Positions 8,150 to 17,730 are shown, counted from the first letter of the stretch. The stretch: DNA of 31,629 bases from CAZXNF01 sp050741255 (GCA_050741255.1 JBOIEQ010000039.1:1-31629); one strand, 5' to 3'. Notes: generated from the letters alone by a model not told the origin. Numbers and translations: made by a program.

Positions 8150-9091
8150 TCAGGTTGCAGTCTCTGTGAGCAACTGTGTCAGCGGTGCGCCGCGCCGCCA
8201 GAAACGCCAGCGGTCCCCCGGCACGGTCTTGCATTCCAGCGCGCTCGTGCGGCCCGTCAGTACCAGCCGGGCCTCCGTGCAGCGGCCGTCCGCCAGCGCC
8301 TGCCACAGCCAGGCGATCCAGCCCGTGTCCGCCGCTTCCAGCGCGTCGGGCCACGAAGGGAACCCCTCCAGCGGATCGAGGGCCACCAGCACCCGCGCGC
8401 CCGTTGGCGTGGTGATGGCGTTGGGTGTCGCGGGCAGGGCGTGACAGACGGTAGGGCCGAACAGGCCGCGCGCGAGCGGCAGGTCCGTGTAGACGATGTC
8501 GAATGGTTGCGCGGTGGGTGGCTGGCGGACGCCACCGCCGGAAAAGACGATGCTGTTGAGTGTTGGCGCGCCGCGGTCCTCGCGTGCCGTGTTGACCGGG
8601 TGCGCGTGCAGCAGCATCTGCAGCTCGGTCTCGACCGCCCGGCGTCCGGTTGCGTCCGCGGCCGCGAAGTCCGGCGCGACCTGTGCATACCAGCGGCCGG
8701 CTTGCGCGGCGGTGCAGGCGAGTGCCGGCTTGAAGTGTGCGTTCAGGGCCGCGCAGAGCGTCGTGGCTTCATCCGCGGTGATGTTGAGCGCGCCCGCCGG
8801 TGTCACCATGGCACCGGTGCGGCCAACTTCCACGTGCACGGGATCGGCGCAGAGCCAGTACGCGGCACCGGGATCGATGCCGTCGCCGGCGAGCGCGTAG
8901 GGGGCCACGGGCCAGTCGTGCTGGCGCGCGACGCCGAAAGCCTCGCATAACCATTGCGCCGCGCCCTCCAGCGTGCGTTGCTGCGTCCGCCCGCGCGCGA
9001 GCAGGCGCGCGAGCGCGGGCGTAACGGGGGACGGAGCCGCGCCATCGGCGGCCGGCCAGAGCGCGCCGCTGAGAAGGAGGGTGATCTGCAT
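8150..9091 (-). CDS. RpfE-type conserved protein of unknown function
   Basis: I recognise this 313-residue protein as the kind often annotated 'regulatory protein RpfE type' in betaproteobacteria, mainly from its place beside recJ-prfB-lysS, the neighbourhood in which rpfE occurs in Xanthomonas. There is no signal peptide or membrane segment. Visible features are the segment VAPYALAGDGIDPGAAYWLC near the N-terminal third, the downstream HVEVGR, and a glycine motif VFSGGGVRQPP. The biochemical function is unknown and the Xanthomonas link to signalling is by position only. ATG 9091 is preferred: the frame stays open upstream, but there it shadows lolC. It diverges from lolC by 78 bases and is followed by the composite repeat and recJ. 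Confidence 0.6.
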   Translation of the reverse strand: MQITLLLSGALWPAADGAAPSPVTPALARLLARGRTQQRTLEGAAQWLCEAFGVARQHDWPVAPYALAGDGIDPGAAYWLCADPVHVEVGRTGAMVTPAGALNITADEATTLCAALNAHFKPALACTAAQAGRWYAQVAPDFAAADATGRRAVETELQMLLHAHPVNTAREDRGAPTLNSIVFSGGGVRQPPTAQPFDIVYTDLPLARGLFGPTVCHALPATPNAITTPTGARVLVALDPLEGFPSWPDALEAADTGWIAWLWQALADGRCTEARLVLTGRTSALECKTVPGDRWRFWRRGAPLTQLLTETAT

Positions 9092-9169
9092 CGCTGCGGC
9101 GCGAGTGTAGCGCAGCGCACGCGCCGGGCGCGGCAGCGCGGCGGTGGGCGATATGGCACACTGCGCCCC

Positions 9170-10406
9170 GTGCGCCCCTACGAGTTGTTCATCGGCCTCC
9201 GCTACACGCTGTCGCGCAGCCGCAACCGCTTCGTCTCCTTCATCTCTGCCGTCTCCATCATCGGCATCGCGCTGGGGATGACGGTGCTGATCACCGTGCT
9301 GTCCGTGATGAACGGTTTCCAGCGCGAGGTGCGCACGCGCATCCTGAGTGTGGCCTCGCACGTGCAGATCTCGGGTCCCGACAACAAGCTCGCCGACTGG
9401 CGAGCCATCGAAGCCGCGGCGCTGAAGAACCCGGAAGTCATCGCCGCCGCGCCCTTCGTACTGCAGCAGGGCCTGCTGTCGTCCGGCGGCAACGTGCGCG
9501 GCGCGCTGATCCGCGGCATCGAGCCCGCGGCGGAGGACCGCGTGGCCGGCTTCGGCCCGCACATGAAGGCAGGGCGTCTCACCGACCTCAAGCCGGACGA
9601 GTTCGGCATCATCCTCGGCCAGGATCTCGCGCGGCTGCTGGGCGTGCTGACCGGCGACAAGGTGGTGCTGATCGCCCCGCAGGGCGTGGTGACGCCGGCC
9701 GGCATCCTGCCGCGGCTCAAGCAGTTCACGGTGGTCGGTCTCTTCGCCGTGGACCACTACGAATATGATTCCGGGCTCGCGCTCGTGAACATCGAGGACG
9801 CGCAGCGTCTCTATCGCATGGACGATGCAGTTACCGGCGTGCGCCTGAAGCTAAAGGACCTGTTCCTCGCGCCGCGCGTGGCGCGCGAACTCGCGCAGAC
9901 GCTGCCGGGTGCCGCTTACATTTCCGACTGGACGCGCCAGAACGCGAACTTCTTCCGCGCGGTGGACATCGAGAAGCGCATGATGTTCTTCATCGTCTTC
10001 CTCATCATCGCGGTGGCTGCTTTCAACATCGTCTCCAGCATGTTCATGGCGGTGAAGGACAAGCAGGCCGACATCGCGATCCTGCGCACGCTGGGCGCGA
10101 GCCCGAAGAGCGTCATGGGCGTGTTCCTGATCCAGGGCACGCTGGTCGGCGTGGTGGGCACGGTGCTGGGCCTCGCGGGCGGGATCGCGCTGGCCACCCA
10201 CGTGGACGTGGTGGTGCCGGCGATCGAGCGCCTGCTCGGCTTCAAGTTCCTCGCCAAGGACGTCTACATGATCAGCGACCTGCCGTCCGAACTGCAGACG
10301 GGCGACGTGGTGCTGACCGGGATCTTTTCCTTCGTCGTCAGCGTGATCGCCACGCTCTACCCGAGTTGGCGCGCGGCGCGCGTCAATCCCGCGGAGGCCC
10401 TGCGCT

Positions 10407-10414
<8 letters not shown>
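9170..10414 (+). CDS. lolC: Lipoprotein-releasing ABC transporter permease (LolC/LolE family)
   Basis: Inner-membrane subunit of the Lol system, which extracts outer-membrane-destined lipoproteins and hands them to LolA. The 414-residue product starts at GTG 9170 with the family N-terminus RPYELFIGLRYTLSRSRN, then a first transmembrane helix (about 22-47), a large periplasmic domain, and a C-terminal FtsX-type region with three helices ending RAARVNPAEALRYE. The open frame upstream of GTG 9170 belongs to the opposite-strand neighbour's shadow. Its last 8 bases overlap lolD, so the two are translationally coupled. No second permease follows, suggesting a LolF-like homodimer. Confidence 0.93.
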
Positions 10415-11099
<685 letters not shown>

Positions 11100-11107
11100 G
11101 GGCGGAA

Positions 11108-11416
11108 TTAATCGGCGCGCAGGACGCCCGCGCGCGTGGCATCCGCATAGAAGCTGGCATCCGCCAGTGCCTGCGTCAGCACGAAATGTGGCGCGCTGCG
11201 CTTGATCAGCCGCGGGCCGATAATCCCCGCCGCGATGACGGCCAGCCCGCTCCAGATCCAGCCGGTGAGCGCCAGCGCGATGCCGCCGCCGATCACGGGG
11301 AGGGCGACGAAAGGCAACAGCAGCCGCGCGGACATGAAACGCGCAGCTAACTTCGGATCGACGACGACGCGCACCTCCCCGCGCTGGTAGGCCACCACGA
11401 ACTCCGCGTGTTCCAT
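11108..11416 (-). CDS. Small two-helix membrane protein of unknown function
   Basis: A 102-residue protein with a soluble start (MEHAEFVVAYQRGEVRVVVD), two adjacent hydrophobic helices (roughly 31-70) and a charged cytosolic-looking tail. I do not recognise a named family. It starts 17 bases after the K+ channel gene, so it probably belongs to that operon. The longer frame upstream of ATG 11416 overlaps the channel gene and is not supported. Confidence 0.7.
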   Translation of the reverse strand: MEHAEFVVAYQRGEVRVVVDPKLAARFMSARLLLPFVALPVIGGGIALALTGWIWSGLAVIAAGIIGPRLIKRSAPHFVLTQALADASFYADATRAGVLRAD

Positions 11417-11433
11417 GGAAGCGCCTCGCGCGC

Positions 11434-12468
11434 TCAGGTCCAGCCGAGCGCCGCTTCGACCGCGCGGCGGCCCGCCGGCGTCGCCATCACGACCGCCACC
11501 ATGCCGGCTTCGAGCGTGAAGCCGGGGGCGGGATTGAATATCCACTCGTTCGCGGCGCGCACAGCCACCAGGATGGAATCACGGCCGCCCAGGGCGACCT
11601 CGCCGACTGGCCGCGCCGCGAACCCCGACGGCACCACCACCTCTTCCACGCGCAGGCCGTCCTCCGTGCGCATCATCTGGTCGAGAAAGCTCACCACATG
11701 GGGCCGCACCATCGCCGAGGCAATGCGCAGGCCGCCGGTGAAATCGGGGGACACGATGGCGTCGGCGCCGACCTTGCGCAGCTTGTCCGTGTTGCGTAAC
11801 TCGTGGCAGCGGGCGACGACGCGCACCGCGGGGTTGAGCTGCTTCGCCGTCAGGCTGATGACGAGGTTCTTATTGTCGTCGCCGGTGATCGCGAACACGC
11901 CGTGCGCGGTGTCGATGTGCGCGCGCTGCAACACGGCGTCGTCGCTGGCGTCGCCGTGAACGTAGAGGTGGTCCGGGTACTGTTCGAGGTGCGCCTCGAT
12001 CGCCAGCATGTCCTCGTCGACCACGACATAGGTGCGGTGCGTGGAGGACAGTTCGTTGGCGACGTTGCGGCCCACGCGGCCCACGCCGCAGACGATCAGG
12101 TGGTCCTTCAGACGGTGAATGTTCTTTTCCATGCGTCGTCTCCCCAGTGCTTCATTGATGCGCCCCTCGATCAGGAAGGCGATCACGGTCGAGGTCAGGT
12201 AGGTCATTGCCGCAATGCCGGCGAAGCCGATCAGGATGGTGAACACCCGGCCCCACGGATGTGTCGAGAGGTCCACGATTTCGCCGAAGCCGATGGTGGC
12301 GATCGTGATGAAGGTCATGTAGAAGCAGTCGAGCAACGAGTACTGTTCGCCGCCGATCAGCCGGTAGCCGATGGTGCCGGTGATGAGCACGGTCGCCAGC
12401 GCTCCGACCGACCACAGGAAGCCGGTGTAGATGCGCCGGGAGACCGGCTGTTCGGTCCAGCGTCTCAT
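11434..12468 (-). CDS. Two-TM potassium channel with cytosolic RCK (TrkA-N/TrkA-C) domains
   Basis: Ligand-gated K+ channel of the MthK/Kch type in the inner membrane. The 344 residues contain an outer helix (about 16-36), a pore loop with the filter TIGFGE (58-63), an inner helix (about 73-101), then the nucleotide-binding RCK fold with GVGRVG (128-133) and the acidic Asp151 at the end of the second strand, and a C-terminal TrkA-C-like lobe. The filter is GFGE rather than the textbook GYGD, a variant found in other bacterial channels and still compatible with K+ selectivity. The start codon overlaps the stop of the upstream AlkA-type gene by one base (TGATG), implying coupling. Confidence 0.93.
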   Translation of the reverse strand: MRRWTEQPVSRRIYTGFLWSVGALATVLITGTIGYRLIGGEQYSLLDCFYMTFITIATIGFGEIVDLSTHPWGRVFTILIGFAGIAAMTYLTSTVIAFLIEGRINEALGRRRMEKNIHRLKDHLIVCGVGRVGRNVANELSSTHRTYVVVDEDMLAIEAHLEQYPDHLYVHGDASDDAVLQRAHIDTAHGVFAITGDDNKNLVISLTAKQLNPAVRVVARCHELRNTDKLRKVGADAIVSPDFTGGLRIASAMVRPHVVSFLDQMMRTEDGLRVEEVVVPSGFAARPVGEVALGGRDSILVAVRAANEWIFNPAPGFTLEAGMVAVVMATPAGRRAVEAALGWT

Positions 12469-13088
12469 CAGTATTCGACCGGGATCGGATCGAGGCTGCG
12501 CCACAGGTACCAGGTGGCCACGGAACGCCACGGCGCCCAGACCTTGGCGATGCGCTCGATCTTGAGCTTGGACACCGGCTTGCCCTGCGCGTAGTGCAGG
12601 GCGACGGCGCGCTGCAACCCGATGTCGTCGAGCGGCAGCACGTCGGGCCGCGCCATGTAGAAGATGAGGAACATCTCCGCCGTCCAGCGGCCGATGCCCT
12701 TCACGTCGGACAGTTCCGTGATCAGCGCTTCGTCGTCGAGCGCGTGCCAGCGCCGCGGCTGCAGCCGTCCCGATTCGAAATGCCCGGCCAGATCGTGCAG
12801 GTACAGCGATTTGCCGGTGGACAGTCCGCACGCCCGCAGGCGCTCCGGCCCGGCGCGCACGATCGCGGGCGGCGACAGTTCCGGTACCGCTGCGGCCAGC
12901 CGGTTCCACACCGCCTGCGCGGCTTTCACGGAAATCTGCTGGCCGACGATGGCGCGGGCGAGCGTCTGGAAGGCGTTGCCGCGGCTGCGCAGCGTGAGCC
13001 CGCGGTGCTTGCGCACGAGCTTGCGCATCACCGGGTCGTGCGCGGCGAGTTCGCGGGAGGCTTGTGCCCAGTAGTCGGGGATCTTCAT
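12468..13088 (-). CDS. DNA-3-methyladenine glycosylase II (AlkA-type, HhH-GPD)
   Basis: Removes alkylated purines from DNA to start base-excision repair. The 206 residues hold a helix-hairpin-helix (about 126-146, DVKGIGRWTAEMF) followed by the Gly/Pro loop and LPLDDIGLQ, where Asp155 aligns with the catalytic Asp of AlkA. The N-terminal TBP-like domain of E. coli AlkA is absent, as in the short bacterial and yeast MAG-like forms. It follows the DUF2062 gene by 2 bases and overlaps the channel gene by one. A second, unrelated 3-methyladenine glycosylase (Tag) is encoded at 25406-25975. Confidence 0.92.
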   Translation of the reverse strand: MKIPDYWAQASRELAAHDPVMRKLVRKHRGLTLRSRGNAFQTLARAIVGQQISVKAAQAVWNRLAAAVPELSPPAIVRAGPERLRACGLSTGKSLYLHDLAGHFESGRLQPRRWHALDDEALITELSDVKGIGRWTAEMFLIFYMARPDVLPLDDIGLQRAVALHYAQGKPVSKLKIERIAKVWAPWRSVATWYLWRSLDPIPVEY

Positions 13089-13090
13089 CG

Positions 13091-13648
13091 TCAGTGCGCC
13101 TGCCCGGCGCGACGGCGCCCACGTTCGCGCCAGGTGTGCGCCACATGCAGTCGCCATCCGCAGCGCACGACAAAGTATCCGATCGCCGCGAGGCCGAGCG
13201 CCAGTACCGGCAGGCCCACGAGCAGCGGCTTGCCGAGGCTGGCCGTCCAGTCCACGAGCAGCGCCATCCATGCCCGGAAGCCGATGTCGAAACTGAACGG
13301 GGGCGGGGCGATGACCTCGGCGCCGCCGCTGCCCACGAGCAGTTCCCCGATGCCGTAGGCGACCAGGTAGAGCGGCACGATCGTGACCGGATTCGTGTAC
13401 AGCGTCATCAGCGCGGCCACCGGCAGGTTCACGCGGAAGGCGATCGCGAGGATGGTGCCGCCGAGAATCTGGAACGGTCCCGGAATCAGGCCCGCGAACA
13501 GCCCCGCCGCCACGCCGCCGGCCACCGAGCGCCGGTGCAGGTGCCATAGGTTGTGGTGGGTCAGCAGCCCGCCGAACTTCGCGATCCACCGGTTGCCGGT
13601 GATCGACTGATGGGACGGGAGGTATTTGCGGAAGTACTTGCGTGGCAT
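13091..13648 (-). CDS. DUF2062 integral membrane protein
   Basis: A 185-residue inner-membrane protein with the DUF2062 pattern: a basic N-terminus, then a VAGGVAAGLFAGLIPGPFQ glycine-rich helix, a second helix containing TNPVTIVPLY, and a last pair near the C-terminus. Function is unknown; some homologues sit next to glycosyltransferase or competence genes. Here it is first in the run with the AlkA-type glycosylase and K+ channel, and diverges from comEC. ATG 13648 gives the family's usual Arg/Lys-rich start (MPRKYFRKYLP). Confidence 0.87.
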   Translation of the reverse strand: MPRKYFRKYLPSHQSITGNRWIAKFGGLLTHHNLWHLHRRSVAGGVAAGLFAGLIPGPFQILGGTILAIAFRVNLPVAALMTLYTNPVTIVPLYLVAYGIGELLVGSGGAEVIAPPPFSFDIGFRAWMALLVDWTASLGKPLLVGLPVLALGLAAIGYFVVRCGWRLHVAHTWRERGRRRAGQAH

Positions 13649-13704
13649 GGCGGGTCTGCGCTCGGGCTTTGCAAAGGTTTTGACGCCCGATCCCTCACCC
13701 TGAG

Positions 13705-13727
13705 CCCCTCTCCCGGAGGGCGAGGGG
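13705..13727. repeat. Dispersed-type hairpin repeat upstream of comEC
   Basis: CCCCTCTCCC-GGA-GGGCGAGGGG makes a 10-bp stem with one mismatch and a 3-base loop, preceded by CCCTCACCCTGAG (13693-13705). I know this CCCTC...GAGGG palindrome as a frequent intergenic repeat of beta- and gammaproteobacteria. It lies between divergent genes, so termination is not its obvious role. Confidence 0.7.
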
Positions 13728-13829
13728 AGCGTTGAGCAGAAATGTCCTGATGGCCATTTCCGAAACCTTCAGTTGGGTGCGCGATTGTAGCCGACAGGAC
13801 ACGGGCGGCCCCGGCGATAATGCGTCCCC

Positions 13830-16262
13830 GTGCGTTCGTTCGCCTTCGCGTTTGCCTTCGGCGTCCTGCTCCTGCAGGGGGCGGAGGCGCTTCCGGCCTT
13901 GTCGGCGGCGTGGCTCGTGCTGCCCGCTGCGGCCGTGGCCCTTGCGGTTTGGCCGCCGCGGTTGCGCCTCGCGGGCTGGGCGCGCGGTCTCCTGCTCGCG
14001 GTTGCGGCCATCGGTTGCGGTTACGGCTGGGCGGCATGGCGCGCGGACGTGCGCCTCGCGGACCGGCTCGACCCGGCGTGGGAAGGCCGCGACATCGTGC
14101 TGGTCGGCGTCGTCGCCAGCCTGCCGCAGCCGTACGAGCGCAGCGTGCGCTTCGAGTTCGACGTGGAACGCGTCGTCACCGCCGGCGCCGTGGTGCCCGA
14201 GCGCATCGTGCTCGCGTGGTGGGGCCGTGGCGCGCGGGAAGGCGACAGCGGTCTGCCGCCGGTGCATGCGGGCGAACGCTGGCGCCTGACGGTGCGCCTG
14301 AAACAGCCGCACGGCACGCTGAACCCGCACGGCTTCGACTACGAGGCATGGCTGCTCGAACGCGGCATCCGGGCGACGGGCTATGTCCGCCCGCGAACAA
14401 ACCCGGAACGCCTCACTGCGCAGGTGTGGCGGGTCGGCCCGCTGATCGAGCGTTTGCGGGAACGGTTGCGCGACCGCATCGTTTCGGCGGTGCCCGGCGA
14501 ATGCTGCGGCGGCGTGCTCGCCGCGCTCGCGGTTGGCGACCAGCGCGCCATTCCGGCCGCGCAATGGCAGGTCTTCACGCGCACCGGCGTCAACCACCTG
14601 ATGAGCATCTCCGGCCTGCACGTGACGATGGTGTCGGGCTTGGTCTACGCGCTGGCGCTGGCATTGTGGCGGCGCCGCCCGCGTCTGACGCTCCGGCTGC
14701 CGGCGGTCAAGGCCGCGGCGGTGGCGGGTCTGCTCGCCGCGCTGGCGTACGCCGCCCTGGCGGGCTTTGCCGTGCCCGCGCAACGGACCGTGTACATGCT
14801 GGCCGTGGTGGCGGCCGCGTTGTGGAGCGGGCGGCAGTTGCCCGTCTCGTCCATCCTCGCGGGGGCGCTCTTCGTGGTGCTGCTGATCGATCCGTGGGCC
14901 GTGCTCTCCGCCGGGTTCTGGCTGTCCTTCGGCGCGGTGGCCGTGATCCTCGCCGTGACCACGGGGCGGCTCACGCAGCCGGGCGTGCTCCGCCAGTGGC
15001 TGCGCGTGCAGGGCGCGATCACGCTCGCGCTGGTGCCGCTGTCACTCGCGCTGTTCCAGCAGGTGTCGCTCATCTCGCCGGTTGCGAACGCGCTGGCGAT
15101 ACCACTCATCAGCCTGGTCGTGGTGCCGCTCACGCTGGTCGGCAGCGTGCTGCCTTTCGATCTCGGTCTGACGCTTGCCGATGCGCTCATGCGGCTGACG
15201 ATGGTCGTGCTGGAATGGATGGCGACACTGCCCGCGGCGGTGTGGCAGCAGCACGCGCCGGTACCGTGGACGGTGGTGGTCGCCTGCGCGGGCGTGGCCT
15301 GGCTGCTGCTGCCGCGCGGATTCCCCGCCCGCTGGCTGGGTGCGCTGGCGCTGCTGCCGCTGTTCACCGTGTTGCCGCCGGGCATTGCCCCAGGCGCGGT
15401 GCAGGCGACCGTGCTCGACGTGGGGCAGGGACTGGCGGTCGTCGTGCGCACGTCGCGGTACGCGATGCTGTTCGATGCGGGGCCCGCGTTCGGACCGGGT
15501 GCCGACAGCGGCAACCGCACGATCGTGCCGTACCTGCGCGCGACCGGCGTGCGCAGCCTCGACCTGCTAGTGGTGAGCCATGACGACATCGACCACAGCG
15601 GCGGGGCGGCGTCGGTTCTTCAGGCCGTACCGGTGGCACGGGTCGCCTCGTCGCTGAAGGCGGACCACCCGTTGCTGGCAGGCGTGCCGTCGCCGGAGCG
15701 CTGCGAGCGCGGCCAGCGCTGGGAATGGGACGGCGTGCGTTTCGAGTTCCTGCATCCCGGCGCGGAGGCTTATGGCACTAAAGTGAAGGACAACAACCTC
15801 GGCTGCGTGCTGAAGGTCAGTGCGCCCGGCGGCACGCTGCTGATCGCCGCCGACATCGAAGCGCGGAGCGAGCGGGAACTGGTGTCGGCCTACGGCTCCG
15901 GGCTGCGCGCGGACGTACTGGTGGTGCCGCATCACGGCAGCCGCACATCCTCCACGCCGGAATTCGTGGCGGCGGTGGCGCCAAAGCTCGCGATCGTCAC
16001 TGCCGGCTATCGAAACCGCTTCGGGCACCCGAAGGCGGAGGTGCTGGCACGTTATGGCACGATCGGCGCACAACTGCGGAGGAGTGACCTCGACGGTGCG
16101 CTGCTGGTCGAACTGCGCACGGCGGGGCCGCCGGTGATGGAAGCGTGGCGGGACCGCTACCGGCGCTACTGGCTCGCGCCGCGCGCGCCAGCACGTGATG
16201 CGGAAGCAGTGGAACAGGAAGAGGGTGGGGCTGAACCAGGGTGGTTTACGTTTGGTGCGTGA
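13830..16262 (+). CDS. comEC: DNA uptake channel ComEC/Rec2
   Basis: Inner-membrane channel that passes single-stranded DNA into the cytoplasm during natural transformation. The 810 residues have N-terminal helices, an OB-like DUF4131 segment (about 60-190), the Competence domain with its hallmark SISGLHV and many transmembrane helices (about 225-510), then a metallo-beta-lactamase domain with HDDIDH at 584-589 and a second His motif in VVPHHGSRTSS. GTG 13830 starts just upstream of the first hydrophobic stretch; a competing frame on the same strand is a shadow. It is convergent with, and 11 bases from, the outer-membrane gene at 16274. The full set of domains suggests a functional protein. 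Confidence 0.95.
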   Translation: MRSFAFAFAFGVLLLQGAEALPALSAAWLVLPAAAVALAVWPPRLRLAGWARGLLLAVAAIGCGYGWAAWRADVRLADRLDPAWEGRDIVLVGVVASLPQPYERSVRFEFDVERVVTAGAVVPERIVLAWWGRGAREGDSGLPPVHAGERWRLTVRLKQPHGTLNPHGFDYEAWLLERGIRATGYVRPRTNPERLTAQVWRVGPLIERLRERLRDRIVSAVPGECCGGVLAALAVGDQRAIPAAQWQVFTRTGVNHLMSISGLHVTMVSGLVYALALALWRRRPRLTLRLPAVKAAAVAGLLAALAYAALAGFAVPAQRTVYMLAVVAAALWSGRQLPVSSILAGALFVVLLIDPWAVLSAGFWLSFGAVAVILAVTTGRLTQPGVLRQWLRVQGAITLALVPLSLALFQQVSLISPVANALAIPLISLVVVPLTLVGSVLPFDLGLTLADALMRLTMVVLEWMATLPAAVWQQHAPVPWTVVVACAGVAWLLLPRGFPARWLGALALLPLFTVLPPGIAPGAVQATVLDVGQGLAVVVRTSRYAMLFDAGPAFGPGADSGNRTIVPYLRATGVRSLDLLVVSHDDIDHSGGAASVLQAVPVARVASSLKADHPLLAGVPSPERCERGQRWEWDGVRFEFLHPGAEAYGTKVKDNNLGCVLKVSAPGGTLLIAADIEARSERELVSAYGSGLRADVLVVPHHGSRTSSTPEFVAAVAPKLAIVTAGYRNRFGHPKAEVLARYGTIGAQLRRSDLDGALLVELRTAGPPVMEAWRDRYRRYWLAPRAPARDAEAVEQEEGGAEPGWFTFGA

Positions 16263-16273
16263 CCCGCCGCGCC

Positions 16274-16924
16274 TTAAAACGCCACGTTGAGCATGCCGAC
16301 GAAGATCTGCTCACCGGACCCCGGATTGAACCAGTAACCGCCTGCGGTGACGCGGCCCCAGGTCAGTTGCGCAAAGGGACCGCGCTGGTAATCGCGGTCG
16401 CCGCCGTAGATGCGGGTGCGCTGGCCGGCGATGCCGAGGCGCAGCCATTCGACCGGCCGGTAGCCGAGCTCGTTCCACGCGTAGAGGTAGCTGGACGCCT
16501 TTCCGTGGGTATCGCGCACATACTCGGCCTCGATGTAGACGTCGAGCTTTTCCCACGCCACGCTGGCTTCGAACGCGGGCACGTAGGCGTTGACCGATCC
16601 CCAGACGCCGCCGATCAGGGGCGTGAGTTCCCACGTGACCGTGTCGCCGCCGGAGAACGTCCAGCCGACGAAGGCCGAGCGTGCTCCGACGGATTCGTAG
16701 TTGACGCGTGCCTCGAGGTGCAGCGCGCCGCGGTTGGCGACCAGGATCCCGGACGTGTAGTTGTCGCCGTTGCGGACGACGGTGGGATACGCGCTGGCGG
16801 AAAACTCCCACGAAGGTTTGGTGACGGCAGAAGCCCGGCGGCCCAGGCGTTCCTCGTCACCCGCGTGCGCCACGAAGGACAGCGGGCCCAGGAGCGCGGC
16901 GAGAGCCCGCCGCGCGGCCTTCAT
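16274..16924 (-). CDS. Predicted small outer-membrane beta-barrel protein
   Basis: A 216-residue protein with a signal peptide (MKAARRALAALLGPLSFVAHA, cleavage likely after AHA), then alternating amphipathic strands rich in Tyr, Trp and Gly and a C-terminal Phe, the usual outer-membrane assembly signal. I do not recognise a specific family. Its ATG overlaps the stop of the VIT-like gene by four bases (ATGA), so the two are translated together. Function is unknown; a porin-like or structural role is inference from the fold pattern only. Confidence 0.75.
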   Translation of the reverse strand: MKAARRALAALLGPLSFVAHAGDEERLGRRASAVTKPSWEFSASAYPTVVRNGDNYTSGILVANRGALHLEARVNYESVGARSAFVGWTFSGGDTVTWELTPLIGGVWGSVNAYVPAFEASVAWEKLDVYIEAEYVRDTHGKASSYLYAWNELGYRPVEWLRLGIAGQRTRIYGGDRDYQRGPFAQLTWGRVTAGGYWFNPGSGEQIFVGMLNVAF

Positions 16925-17607
16925 CCGCCGAGCAGGTTGATGGCGACGACGAGCGCGGTACCCAGCCCGGCCATCATGAACCCGACCTTCCAGCTGCCGT
17001 AGCCGGCGTAGCGGCCGAGCGCGAGCCCGCCGAGGAACAGCATGGCGAGCGCAATGGCGCGGGAAACGTTCTTTGCCGTGCCGGCATCCTGGATGAACAG
17101 GAAGGGCAGCACGACTGGGAAGGTGGCCAGGACCACGATCAGGAAGATCCCGAGCGCCGCCAGCAGATCGTCCACCGTCAGCCTGGGTCGTTCCGGCAGC
17201 GAGGACAGCGCGAGGATACGTCCGCGGATCGCCTCGATCTCCGCCGGCGCGATGAGGCTGGCGGCCTGTTGCGACAGCGAGCGCGTGATGAGCCTGCGTC
17301 CGGCTTCGGCATCGGGGGTGGCGCGCACGGCGCTGACGAGCGTGAGCCAGCGGCCGCGGTCAGTGATGGTGCGCACGAGATACATCACGGCATCGACGAG
17401 TCCCCACGCCAGGTTGCAGCCGACGGCGCCGATGAACATCACGCGGATCTGCTCGCGGCCACTGTCTGCCACGGACACGGCGCTCACAAAGGTGAGCGCC
17501 ATGAGCAGGCCGAACAGCATCTCCGACACCCGGTCCGCCGGATTGAGCACGGGTTCGCGGGCGGGCGCTGCGGCATGACTCACTGCGCTGTCTGCAGACG
17601 TTGTCAT
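16921..17607 (-). CDS. VIT1/CCC1-like integral membrane protein
   Basis: A 228-residue membrane protein with about five hydrophobic helices: two near 28-85 (MLFGLLMALTFVSAVSVAD, then the GCNLAWGLVDAVMYL helix), a soluble middle (about 90-145) and three at the C-terminus. The first pair resembles the VIT1/CCC1 iron/manganese transporter family, but the family's metal-binding insert is not obvious, so transport of metal is uncertain. It is divergent from the SulP gene and coupled to the outer-membrane gene downstream. An ATG at 17607 is the natural start; the longer frame upstream shadows the SulP gene. Confidence 0.65.
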   Translation of the reverse strand: MTTSADSAVSHAAAPAREPVLNPADRVSEMLFGLLMALTFVSAVSVADSGREQIRVMFIGAVGCNLAWGLVDAVMYLVRTITDRGRWLTLVSAVRATPDAEAGRRLITRSLSQQAASLIAPAEIEAIRGRILALSSLPERPRLTVDDLLAALGIFLIVVLATFPVVLPFLFIQDAGTAKNVSRAIALAMLFLGGLALGRYAGYGSWKVGFMMAGLGTALVVAINLLGG

Positions 17608-17730
17608 TTTCCAATTGTCCCTGTTCTCATCCGGATTCTGAACGCCGTGGCACCGGCCCGCAACGCGTTTCACCGGTCTGGCGGGTCGCAGGATACTGGC
17701 AGGGACTACAATTCGGAGAGAGAGTCCCAC

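Noticed and set aside
9092..9757. Upstream extension of the RpfE-like gene
   Set aside because: It is antisense to lolC, which is clearly real; ATG 9091 is the sensible start.
12469..13173. Upstream extension of the K+ channel frame
   Set aside because: It overlaps the AlkA-type glycosylase in another frame; ATG 12468 coincides with that gene's stop codon and starts just before the first helix.
13816..13821. GATAAT as a -10 box for comEC
   Set aside because: It lies only 9 bases before the GTG start, and no -35 hexamer is seen; a leaderless transcript cannot be supported from sequence alone.
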